Shown: positions 1 to 8,237 of the stretch, piece by piece
Layout: every line of letters starts with the position of its first letter
How positions within the stretch are numbered: position 1 is the stretch's first letter
NCBI RefSeq assembly: GCF_000255455.1
Contig: NZ_JH621246.1
Span: 1-56,286, forward strand
Origin: Aquimarina agarilytica ZC1
GTDB taxonomy: Bacteria; Bacteroidota; Bacteroidia; Flavobacteriales; Flavobacteriaceae
Direction: 5' to 3'
Length of the DNA: 56,286 nucleotides
Notes under the pieces: model-generated
What the model saw: only the letters and a program-made list of their open reading frames with translations
Databases searched by the model: none
Told to the model about the DNA's origin: nothing
Translations under genes and position numbers: made by a program

Positions 1-120
1 CAAATTTTGGATTTTTTATGTATAATTTATGAGAATTAGGCTATTCTCTGAATGCGCCTTTTTAGAAGCTAAAAGCGAGAATAAACCTAACCAATTATCA
101 TTAGCTTATGCTATTACAAA

Positions 121-164
121 AAAAAGAGTGCTTATAGCAATTTGCTATAAGCACTCTTTTTTTT
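121..164. terminator. bidirectional intrinsic terminator
   Basis: A perfect 20-bp inverted repeat (121-140 against 142-161) contains AGAGTGCTTATAGCAA and its complement. It has a run of A on the left and T on the right, so it can end transcripts from either strand. It lies 20 bp past the stop of the moxR-like operon and probably also ends a plus-strand gene left of the window. Bases 1-120 hold no gene I can support. Confidence 0.9.
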
Positions 165-182
165 ACTTATCCGATGCTGTAT

Positions 183-1136
183 TTAAAATAAGCTTTTTAT
201 AATAGTTTCCATACTTACGCCTTCGGCTTCAGCCTTATAATTTTTTAATATACGATGTCTCAAAATTCCTATGGCTACTGCTTGTACATTTTCTATATCT
301 GGCGAAAATTTACCTTGAATAGCTGCATGAGCTTTAGCTGCTAAAATTAAATTTTGTGATGCTCTTGGCCCCGCTCCCCAGTCTACATATTTTGCAATCA
401 TTTCGGTTGCAGCATCTGTATTTGGTCTGGTTTTGGCTACTAAACCAACAGCATACTCAATCACATTATCAGCCACAGGAATACGTCGTATTAATTGTTG
501 CATTTCAATAATTTCTGCTGCTGTAAATAAAGCTTGCAGTTGTTCAACTTGTACTCCTGTCGTACTTTTCACTACAGTTACTTCCTCTGCAAATGAAGGA
601 TAATCTAATTGAATAGCAAACATAAAACGGTCCAACTGAGCTTCTGGTAACGGATATGTCCCTTCTTGCTCAATAGGATTTTGAGTAGCCAACACATAAT
701 AAGGTTTTGACAATTCGTAACGCTTTCCCGATACGGTAACCGATTTTTCCTGCATAGCCTCTAATAAAGCTGCTTGTGTTTTAGGTGGTGTTCGGTTAAT
801 TTCATCGGCCAAAACAATATTCGAAAAAACAGGCCCTTTAATAAACTTAAACTGACGTGAATCATCTAAAATCTCACTTCCTAAAATATCACTTGGCATC
901 AAATCGGGTGTAAATTGAATACGTTTAAAATCCAAGCCTAACACTTCCGAAATAGTATTTACCATAAGTGTTTTTGCTAAACCCGGCACTCCTATTAACA
1001 ACGCATGACCTCCTGCAAAAACAGAAAGCAGTATCTGATCGATAACTGCTTCCTGGCCTATAATAACTTTTGAAATTTCTTTTTTTAATTGAGCGTGTTT
1101 CTCTACAAGTTGCTCAACAGATTTTACGTCTGACAT
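183..1136 (-). CDS. MoxR-family AAA+ ATPase
   Basis: A 317-residue MoxR-type AAA+ ATPase. Walker A GVPGLAKT lies at residues 49-56 and Walker B LADEIN at 109-114, followed by the family's NRTPPKTQAALLEAMQE segment and the ATQNPIEQEGTYPLPEAQ sensor region. The length is normal for the family. MoxR ATPases act as chaperone-like ATPases, often with VWA-domain partners, in assembling or activating envelope or metal-containing complexes. No VWA partner is visible here. The gene starts 5 bp after the stop of the upstream SurA-like gene, so the two are co-transcribed, and a strong terminator follows. The family is certain; the target is unknown. Confidence 0.93.
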   Translation of the reverse strand: MSDVKSVEQLVEKHAQLKKEISKVIIGQEAVIDQILLSVFAGGHALLIGVPGLAKTLMVNTISEVLGLDFKRIQFTPDLMPSDILGSEILDDSRQFKFIKGPVFSNIVLADEINRTPPKTQAALLEAMQEKSVTVSGKRYELSKPYYVLATQNPIEQEGTYPLPEAQLDRFMFAIQLDYPSFAEEVTVVKSTTGVQVEQLQALFTAAEIIEMQQLIRRIPVADNVIEYAVGLVAKTRPNTDAATEMIAKYVDWGAGPRASQNLILAAKAHAAIQGKFSPDIENVQAVAIGILRHRILKNYKAEAEGVSMETIIKSLF

Positions 1137-1141
1137 TCAGT

Positions 1142-2644
1142 TTATTTTTTTACCCAATCACTATTATAATCGCAATCAAGGTAAGGTTCGTTAATTTTAA
1201 CGTAAGTATCTACAATTTTTTCGTCTTGCCATTTCTTTACTGCCTTTAATTGTTTTTCTTTTAAAGCCAATTCTTTTATTTTCAAATAATCCTTAGCATA
1301 ATCAGCCTCATGCTCAGGGTATTTCTTAGAAACAGTTACAATTTTAAAAAATTTACCTCCAGTTCTATTTCGATCTTCAATCACATTCGAAACTTCACCT
1401 TCCTTTAAATTAGACACTTGCCCGTACAATATAGGATCAATTTTTGTAAGTTCAAAACGCGTATCTTGAGTTACTGGATTAATCAGCTTTCCGCCATCAG
1501 ATTTTGTCTCCTTTTCATCACTATATAGCTTAGCAGCCTCATCAAATTTTATTTTCCCCTCAGCTATTCGTATACGAACGCTATCTGCATGAGCCTCGTA
1601 TTTTTCCAAATCTTTACTACTCACCTCTGGTATCAATAAAATATGACGTACATCTACTTGCTGTCCTTTTATTTTATCAACGGTAACAATATGATAACCA
1701 AAATCTGTTTTAAAAGGCTTACTCACCTCTCCTACTTGCAAACTAAATGCAGCATCTTTAAATTCTTTTGCAAAAGGATCCGTTCTTGAAATCGTATATT
1801 TCCCTCCATTAGAACGTGAACCAGGATCTTGAGAATACAATACAGCTTTTGTTGCAAAACTTGATCCATTTTCCAGCACATCAGTTCTAAATTGATTTAA
1901 ACGATCTAGAGTTGCTTTAATTTCGGTTGCAGAAGGCTGAGGCTTTATAACAATTTGAGAAATTTCTATTTCCGTATCGATCAATGGTCTTTCGGTTTCT
2001 GGTATGGTATTAAAAAACTGTTTAACCTCATCTGGAGTTACCGCTACCTCTTCCACCACTTTCTGCTGCATTAACTGCGACAAACGTTGGTTTTTACCCA
2101 AATCAAATAATTCCTTTTTAAAATCAACTATATTATCCTTACGGTAAAACTTCAACACCTTTTCCTCATTCCCCAGCTGTTTTTTCATATAGTCTAACTG
2201 CTGCTCTACTTGTTGTTGGATTTGCTGATCAGATACTGGGATACTATCCTGTATAGCATGGTGCGTATACAACTTTGTTTCCAACAAACTACCTACTAAT
2301 TCGCAACGGCTAATTTCGGCAATGGAAACCCCTTGATTTTTAAGATCAATATAAGCTTTATCTACATCGCTATCCAACACTATAAAATCACCTACAACAG
2401 CAGCTATACCGTCAATTTTTTGACGTCTAGTTGCCACTTCCTCCTTATCCTTTTTGACTCCCTCACTCGGCGACTCAATCACAATTGTTTTCTCCTCTGC
2501 TGGTATTCCCTCTTTTTTCTCCTTTGCCGCTTCACTTGGTGATTCAATCACAATTTCTTGTGCAAAAGTTGAAAACCCAAAACAAAGACCTACAAATAAG
2601 GCTGTGTTATTCAAAAATTGTGTAGTCTTTTGTTTGTAATGCAT
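1142..2644 (-). CDS. SurA-like periplasmic peptidylprolyl isomerase (two parvulin domains)
   Basis: About 500 residues when started at the ATG at 2644. An in-frame ATG seven codons upstream (2665) would only lengthen the overlap with the preceding gene. A signal peptide ends near FSTFAQ (residue 29). It is followed by a charged linker in which IVIESPSE occurs twice, a SurA N-terminal-like region (IAAVVGDFIVLDSDVD), and two parvulin domains: one around residues 225-330 (GSRSNGGKYTISRTDPFAKE, GYHIVTVDKI) and one around 332-440 (VDVRHILLI, KSDGGKL). SurA-type chaperones help outer-membrane proteins fold. The gene overlaps the 3' end of the upstream PPIase-like lipoprotein gene by about 38 bp, which implies translational coupling. 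Confidence 0.88.
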   Translation of the reverse strand: MHYKQKTTQFLNNTALFVGLCFGFSTFAQEIVIESPSEAAKEKKEGIPAEEKTIVIESPSEGVKKDKEEVATRRQKIDGIAAVVGDFIVLDSDVDKAYIDLKNQGVSIAEISRCELVGSLLETKLYTHHAIQDSIPVSDQQIQQQVEQQLDYMKKQLGNEEKVLKFYRKDNIVDFKKELFDLGKNQRLSQLMQQKVVEEVAVTPDEVKQFFNTIPETERPLIDTEIEISQIVIKPQPSATEIKATLDRLNQFRTDVLENGSSFATKAVLYSQDPGSRSNGGKYTISRTDPFAKEFKDAAFSLQVGEVSKPFKTDFGYHIVTVDKIKGQQVDVRHILLIPEVSSKDLEKYEAHADSVRIRIAEGKIKFDEAAKLYSDEKETKSDGGKLINPVTQDTRFELTKIDPILYGQVSNLKEGEVSNVIEDRNRTGGKFFKIVTVSKKYPEHEADYAKDYLKIKELALKEKQLKAVKKWQDEKIVDTYVKINEPYLDCDYNSDWVKK

Positions 2645-3476
2645 CCTTAACGATTTCTTTTTCAAGTTGTTTTTTTAATTGAAGCTTTCGCTTATTTAAT
2701 ACTATTTGCTTTATAGTTTCTTTTACATATTCCACTGGTGCAGGTTGACCTACCAACAGTACTTCTTTAAACTTTACTAAATATTTACCCTTAGTATCTT
2801 TGTACTGAAAAAACTTGTTAGCCACTAAAAACGAACTTTTTTTAAAGTTCCCTACACTAGGAACTGCAGTAAGCAATTCATCAAAAGTACTCCAAGAATT
2901 TTCTAAATTTAAATCTACTTTTTTAAAACTTAGTTTAATTTTTTTCAACTCCAGCTTGTCCTCTACTGAAAAACGAGTAAACAACTTTTTTGTGGCAGCA
3001 GTATTTGTGTAACTCAATGGTAAATGAATATAGCGCGCTTGCACCAAGTCTTCCTTTAACAAAAAGCTTTGTTGATGCTCCTCATAATATTCATTTATTT
3101 CATTATCGGTAATTACTGTATTCAAATTTTTCTGCACATAGCCATTCTCATAATCACTAACAAACAAATCTGTTTTATAATCATCCACAAGCTTATCATA
3201 TTGAGCTTGCTTTTTTTGTGTCATATTTTGTTTAGACTCATATAACAGTAATTGCTTAGTCGCCCAATTATCAATATACTCGGTTAACAATGCTACACTA
3301 TCTTTTTCGGTCAAGCCAGAAGGAATATTAAAATCACTTAGCTGATCCTCATACAAAAAAGCATCATGTACTTTTGCTATAACTCGAGCATCCGATTTAC
3401 TTTCGAACAACTGACATGACGTCATTATCATCGAAACCAAAATCACCAATAAAAATTGAACTTGCTGTCTTTTCAC
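2607..3476 (-). CDS. PPIase-associated lipoprotein (SurA N-terminal-like)
   Basis: A 289-residue protein with a type II signal peptide: a hydrophobic stretch ending in the lipobox TSC, with Cys21 as the lipidated residue. The body (ARVIAKVHDAFLYEDQL, TEYIDNWATKQLLLYES, TDNEINEYYEEHQQSFLL) resembles the helical chaperone half of SurA/PpiD proteins. I see no clear parvulin catalytic domain, so a holdase or partner role is likelier than isomerase activity. It is first in an operon with the SurA-like gene and moxR; its stop lies inside the next gene. A promoter-like TATTTTTG sits 29 bp upstream. The link to outer-membrane protein biogenesis is inferred from its neighbours. Confidence 0.75.
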   Translation of the reverse strand: MKRQQVQFLLVILVSMIMTSCQLFESKSDARVIAKVHDAFLYEDQLSDFNIPSGLTEKDSVALLTEYIDNWATKQLLLYESKQNMTQKKQAQYDKLVDDYKTDLFVSDYENGYVQKNLNTVITDNEINEYYEEHQQSFLLKEDLVQARYIHLPLSYTNTAATKKLFTRFSVEDKLELKKIKLSFKKVDLNLENSWSTFDELLTAVPSVGNFKKSSFLVANKFFQYKDTKGKYLVKFKEVLLVGQPAPVEYVKETIKQIVLNKRKLQLKKQLEKEIVKDALQTKDYTIFE

Positions 3477-3504
3477 TAAAAAAATTCCTAACTAATTAAT
3501 CGTA

Positions 3505-3534
3505 CAAAAATAGTAATATTCGTAGGTTTGACAA
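3505..3534 (-). promoter_or_regulatory. promoter of the PPIase/moxR operon
   Basis: On the minus strand TTG (3532-3534) is followed after 18-19 bp by TATTTTTG (3505-3512). This matches the Bacteroidota sigma-70-type pattern TTTG...TAnnTTTG, although the -33 element is weak. It sits just upstream of the lipoprotein start. Confidence 0.5.
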
Positions 3535-3657
3535 GTCGAATACAACTTGCATTATACTTAATAAACTTATTTACACCTTAAACTATTACAAACACAGGCA
3601 TTTTTATGATTAATAATGAATTTTAATCGCAAATAGACCCTGCAAAAAGAAACACTT

Positions 3658-3897
3658 ATGAACAGAAAACTTAAACTAATTTGGGATTTTAGAGGACCTA
3701 CAGCTAACAAAACCGCACTACACCATGAAATCCACCTTAAAGAATATGCTATTTCCGAAAAGCTTTTACTTCAAATCACAGGAACAGAAACCCTATCTGA
3801 CATGCATAGTATCGCTTTTTTAGTTGTTGAAGAAAATGAAATGAAACCCGTACGTGACGCACTTAAACCACACAGAGGACAGGTTTATGGAGGTTAA
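3658..3897 (+). CDS. conserved small flavobacterial protein of unknown function
   Basis: A 79-residue soluble protein with no signal peptide or membrane segment. Features such as KLKLIWDFRGP near the N-terminus, HHEIHLKEY and a C-terminal DALKPHRGQVYGG look like a compact conserved domain. I recall similar short proteins in Flavobacteriaceae, but no function is known to me. It has its own transcription unit between the divergent PPIase operon and recQ, which converges on it. The length and codon use look like a real gene. Confidence 0.7.
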   Translation: MNRKLKLIWDFRGPTANKTALHHEIHLKEYAISEKLLLQITGTETLSDMHSIAFLVVEENEMKPVRDALKPHRGQVYGG

Positions 3898-4008
3898 GGC
3901 AAACAAGTCTGCAACTTTATTAGTATTGACGTTACCTTATTTTTTTTACGAAATTAGATGAGTGCTATTAATTTATAAGAATTCAATCCTAAACAAACTA
4001 CAGCTTCT

Positions 4009-6195
4009 TTAATTGGCAACTTCCGAAATAAATTTGATACGATACAAACGAAGTTCTTCTTCTTCATAATCCCCATCAAATTCCTCTTGAGCCTCTTGTA
4101 TACTGTCCGTTTCTGCTTCTAAAAAGTAGTCATGTATTTCTTCTTGTTGATCTTCATCCAAAATATCCTCTAACCAATAATCAACATTTAACTTCGTCCC
4201 GCTATATACAATAGCCTCCATTTCGGTAATAAAATCCTCCATATTCATGCCTTTTGCATCAGCAATATCTGTTAAAGGCAGCTTACGGTCAACATTTTGA
4301 ATAATATATAACTTAAGTGCACTATTTACTCCTGTTGTTTTTACCACAAAATCATCTGGGCGCACAATATCATTTTGATCTACGTATTCTGAAATTAATT
4401 TTAGAAAATCTTTTCCATATTTTTTTGCTTTCCCTTCACCAACTCCATGAACATTTGACAACTCATCAACGGTAATGGGATACTTTAGGGTCATATCTAC
4501 TAATGATGGATCCTGAAACACTACAAAAGGTGGCACACTAAGTTTTTTTCCAACCTTTTTTCTTAAGTCCTTAAGCATTTTCAATAAAACCTCGTCGGTA
4601 CTTACTCCTCCTGACTTTACCGATGTTGAAATCGTAGCATCTTCAAAACAATGATCTTCAGTCATCATAAAACTTTGAGGTTTTTTGATGAATTCGTCTC
4701 CTTTGGGTGTAATTTTTAACACCCCATATGTCTCAATATCTTTCTTTAAAAAACCCGCTACTAACACCTGACGAATTAGCGCCATCCAATACTTATCTTC
4801 ATTTTTCTTACCACTTCCAAAAAAAGGCTGTGTTTGTGTTTTATGCGAAACTATAATCGCATTTTCCTTTCCAATAAGCGTATTTACAACTTCTTTAGAT
4901 TTATAAATACCGCCTGTTTTTGAAACTACATGCAGTAATTGAGCTACTTGCACTTTAGCTTCAATTTGTTTTTTTGGATTACGAACATTATCATCCATAT
5001 CTCCTCCATCCCCAGTCACTTCGTCAAATTCTTCTCCAAAATAATGAAGTATAAACTTTCTACGTGATATTGATGTTTCTGCAAAAGCAACTACTTCTTG
5101 CAAAAGCGCATTTCCAATTTCCTGCTCGGCCACAGGCTTACCACTCATAAATTTCTCTAACTTTTCTATATCCTTGTAAGCATAATAAGCCAAGCAATGT
5201 CCCTCACCACCATCACGTCCCGCTCTTCCAGTTTCCTGATAATAACTTTCGATACTTTTAGGAATATCGTAATGTACCACAAAACGCACATCCGGCTTAT
5301 CGATTCCCATACCAAAAGCAATGGTAGCCACAACCACATCAACATCTTCCATAAGGAACATATCTTGATGCTTTGCACGTGTTTTAGCATCCAATCCCGC
5401 ATGATAAGGCACGGCATTTATACCATTCACTTGAAGCGCTTGCGCTAACTCCTCTACTCGCTTCCTACTTAAACAATAAATAATTCCACTTTTTCCAGTA
5501 TTCTGCTTTACAAAACGAATGATATCTGTTTCAACATTAGCCGTTTTTGGGCGTACTTCATAAAACAAATTAGGTCTATTAAAAGACGCTTTGAATGTAT
5601 TTGCTCCTGATATTCCTAAATTCTTCAAAATATCCTCCTGTACTTTGGGTGTAGCAGTGGCTGTTAAACCTATGATAGGTATGTTATCCCCTATACTTTG
5701 TATAATTCGTCTTAAATTACGGTATTCGGGCCTAAAGTCATGCCCCCATTCACTAATACAATGTGCTTCATCAACAGCTAAAAAAGAAATTGTTTGAGAT
5801 GCTAAAAATTCTGCATACTCTTCTTTCACCAAAGATTCTGGTGCCACATACAATAATTTGGTAATCCCATTTGAAATGTCCGCCTTAACTGTAGCCACAT
5901 CTGTTTTATTCAAAGATGAATTCAACACATGTGCTATACCATTTTCTGAAGAAATACTTCTAATTGCATCAACTTGATTTTTCATTAATGCAATTAAAGG
6001 CGATACCACTATAGCTGTCCCCTCACTCATTAAAGCAGGCAACTGATAACACAAGGACTTCCCCCCACCAGTTGGCATAATAACAAAAGTATCCTCTTTT
6101 TTAAGTAAACTTTTTATTACTTGCTCTTGCAGTCCTCTAAATTGACTGAAACCAAAATATTTTTTTAAAGCCTTCTGTAGTTCGCTCTGATTCAC
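4009..6195 (-). CDS. recQ: ATP-dependent DNA helicase RecQ (zinc cysteines absent)
   Basis: A 728-residue RecQ-family 3'-5' helicase. It has the Q-motif region FRGLQEQV, Walker A MPTGGGKS (40-47), the DEAH box (AVDEAHCISEWGHDFRPEY), GLTATATP, and helicase motif VI (QETGRAGRDG). A winged-helix RQC part (VVSKTGGIYKSKEVVNTLIG) and an HRDC-like domain follow (FVVFQDPSLVDMT, LSNVHGVGEGKAKKYG), with an acidic tail. The RQC zinc cysteines are missing: the usual Cys before RR is Ser (SISRRKF, about residue 376), and the Cys-x-x-Cys cluster is replaced by a Gly/Asp-rich stretch. The gene is divergent from tatC. Family assignment is certain. Confidence 0.95.
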   Translation of the reverse strand: MNQSELQKALKKYFGFSQFRGLQEQVIKSLLKKEDTFVIMPTGGGKSLCYQLPALMSEGTAIVVSPLIALMKNQVDAIRSISSENGIAHVLNSSLNKTDVATVKADISNGITKLLYVAPESLVKEEYAEFLASQTISFLAVDEAHCISEWGHDFRPEYRNLRRIIQSIGDNIPIIGLTATATPKVQEDILKNLGISGANTFKASFNRPNLFYEVRPKTANVETDIIRFVKQNTGKSGIIYCLSRKRVEELAQALQVNGINAVPYHAGLDAKTRAKHQDMFLMEDVDVVVATIAFGMGIDKPDVRFVVHYDIPKSIESYYQETGRAGRDGGEGHCLAYYAYKDIEKLEKFMSGKPVAEQEIGNALLQEVVAFAETSISRRKFILHYFGEEFDEVTGDGGDMDDNVRNPKKQIEAKVQVAQLLHVVSKTGGIYKSKEVVNTLIGKENAIIVSHKTQTQPFFGSGKKNEDKYWMALIRQVLVAGFLKKDIETYGVLKITPKGDEFIKKPQSFMMTEDHCFEDATISTSVKSGGVSTDEVLLKMLKDLRKKVGKKLSVPPFVVFQDPSLVDMTLKYPITVDELSNVHGVGEGKAKKYGKDFLKLISEYVDQNDIVRPDDFVVKTTGVNSALKLYIIQNVDRKLPLTDIADAKGMNMEDFITEMEAIVYSGTKLNVDYWLEDILDEDQQEEIHDYFLEAETDSIQEAQEEFDGDYEEEELRLYRIKFISEVAN

Positions 6196-6457
6196 GGTAC
6201 CTTATATATATTCTTATTTAAAATAATCTTACATCTATTAAAGATAGCAAAAAACTTTTTTAAATTCACAAGCCCCGTCCATAATGAATATCAATTGTTT
6301 AACTTTTAATAAGATTTTCACTCATCAACGGCTTCCCAATAAAGCCCTAGCTAAATTTTGACATTTGTTTAACATCAAATTAACAAAAAAAAAATTTAGT
6401 ATACAAATTATCGAAAAGCCTATCTTTACCCCGTTTTTCAGCCTACAAAATCAATTC

Positions 6458-7279
6458 ATGAAGCAACTAGAGTCCAAAAACCCACAACAAATGTCTTTTT
6501 TAGATCATCTTGAAGAGTTAAGATGGCATTTAATAAGAGCCACATTAGGAGTGTTAATTGCTGGAATCATCGCTTTTCTTGCTAAAAGTTTTATTTTTGA
6601 CACGATTCTTTTTGGTCCTAAAAAAGTAGATTTCTTAACCTATCGCATATTTTGTAACTTATCAAAATCACTTGGTTTTGACGAAAGCTTTTGCTTAGAC
6701 AAACTCCCTTTCATTATACAAAGTCGAACTATGGCTGGACAATTTTCGGCACATATTTGGACTGCAATCACAGCAGGTTTTATTATATCATTTCCCTATG
6801 TTATTTATGAATTTTGGCGCTTTATTAAGCCTGCTATGCATAGCCACGAACAAAAAACTGCTAAAGGTTTCATTTTTATTTCGTCACTTTTATTCTTTTT
6901 AGGCGTCCTTTTTGGGTATTACATTATTACTCCTTTATCTATAAATTTTTTAGGAAGTTACAATGTTAGTAATGAAGTTTTAAATGAATTTGACCTTTCG
7001 AGTTACATATCACTTATTAGAGCATCTGTACTGGCGTGTGGGTTGGTTTTTGAGCTTCCTATTATTATTTATTTTTTATCAAGAGTTGGAATTGTAACCC
7101 CTGAAATATTGAGAAAATACAGAAAATTCGCCTTGGTAATTGTACTTATTTTGGCAGCTGTAATAACTCCACCAGATATTGCTAGTCAAGTTATTGTCAC
7201 TATACCTATTTTAATTTTATATGAAATAAGTATTTTTATATCAAAGTCTGTACTAAAGAAACAAGAAAATTTAAAGTAA
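6458..7279 (+). CDS. tatC: Sec-independent translocase subunit TatC
   Basis: 273 residues from the ATG at 6458. An upstream in-frame ATG (6365) adds a Lys/Phe-rich stretch not seen in TatC. TatC forms the receptor core of the twin-arginine pathway and binds RR signal peptides at the inner membrane. Visible hallmarks are MSFLDHLEELRWHLIRA at the N-terminus, FSAHIWTAITAGFIISFPYV, YEFWRFIKPAM and six hydrophobic segments, including the last, LVIVLILAAVITPPDIASQ. It precedes lptB by 24 bp, so the two probably form an operon. The sugar-phosphate isomerase gene often found between recQ and tatC in relatives is not present here. Confidence 0.95.
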   Translation: MKQLESKNPQQMSFLDHLEELRWHLIRATLGVLIAGIIAFLAKSFIFDTILFGPKKVDFLTYRIFCNLSKSLGFDESFCLDKLPFIIQSRTMAGQFSAHIWTAITAGFIISFPYVIYEFWRFIKPAMHSHEQKTAKGFIFISSLLFFLGVLFGYYIITPLSINFLGSYNVSNEVLNEFDLSSYISLIRASVLACGLVFELPIIIYFLSRVGIVTPEILRKYRKFALVIVLILAAVITPPDIASQVIVTIPILILYEISIFISKSVLKKQENLK

Positions 7280-7303
7280 TTTCACCCCATTAAGCAACGC
7301 ATT

Positions 7304-8044
7304 ATGAAACTACGAGCCGAAAATTTAATGAAGTCCTATAAAGGGCGAAAAGTAGTAAAGGGAATTTCTTTAGAGGTAAACCAAGGGGAAATTGTAGGCC
7401 TACTTGGACCTAATGGAGCAGGAAAAACTACCTCTTTTTATATGATTGTTGGTTTTGTTAAGCCTAATGGAGGTAATATTTATTTAGAAAACACAAACAT
7501 TACCAATTATGCCATGTACAAACGAGCTCAAAATGGAATTGGCTACTTGGCGCAAGAGGCATCGGTTTTTAGAAAATTGAGCATTGAAGAAAACATTCTT
7601 AGCGTATTGCAATTAACTAAACTTTCAAAAAAAGAGCAGCACTTAAAAATGGAATCTCTTATTGATGAATTTAGTTTAGGTCATATCCGAAAAAACCGTG
7701 GTGATTTATTAAGTGGTGGTGAACGACGTAGAACCGAAATTGCTCGCGCCTTAGCAACAAGTCCAAATTTTATTTTACTCGACGAACCTTTTGCGGGTGT
7801 TGACCCCGTTGCCGTAGAAGATATTCAACGTATTGTTGCTCGCTTGAAAGATAAAAATATTGGCATTTTAATTACTGATCATAACGTACAAGAAACACTT
7901 GCTATTACCGACAAAACCTATTTAATGTTCGAAGGTAGTATTTTGAAATCTGGTGTCCCCGAAGAATTGGCTGAAGATGAAACTGTGCGTAGGGTATATT
8001 TAGGTCAAAACTTTGAATTGCGTAAAAAGAAATTAGAGTTTTAA
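7304..8044 (+). CDS. lptB: LPS export ABC transporter ATP-binding protein LptB
   Basis: A 246-residue ABC ATPase that drives the LptFG permease to extract lipopolysaccharide from the inner membrane. Walker A GPNGAGKT lies at 35-42, the signature LSGGE at 136-140, Walker B ILLDEP at 157-162, and the H-loop in ITDHNV. The LptB-specific [13 protein letters not shown] is clear. The length is normal. It is 24 bp downstream of tatC and likely co-transcribed; there is no obvious terminator after it. The permease genes are not in the window. Confidence 0.93.
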   Translation: MKLRAENLMKSYKGRKVVKGISLEVNQGEIVGLLGPNGAGKTTSFYMIVGFVKPNGGNIYLENTNITNYAMYKRAQNGIGYLAQEASVFRKLSIEENILSVLQLTKLSKKEQHLKMESLIDEFSLGHIRKNRGDLLSGGERRRTEIARALATSPNFILLDEPFAGVDPVAVEDIQRIVARLKDKNIGILITDHNVQETLAITDKTYLMFEGSILKSGVPEELAEDETVRRVYLGQNFELRKKKLEF

Positions 8045-8237
8045 CATTTATGCATAACTATGAAACACTTTATTTTGTTAACCAATTAAACAACTAACAT
8101 TTAAATTACGTTTTTTTTACTCAATACAACATAATTCATTTTTTATTGAAAAACAACTCAATATAATGTTCCTGTAACAATCGCTTTTCTATAAAGTTTT
8201 AATTAGTAAATTCGCTCAACTAAATTTAGCTAATTTT

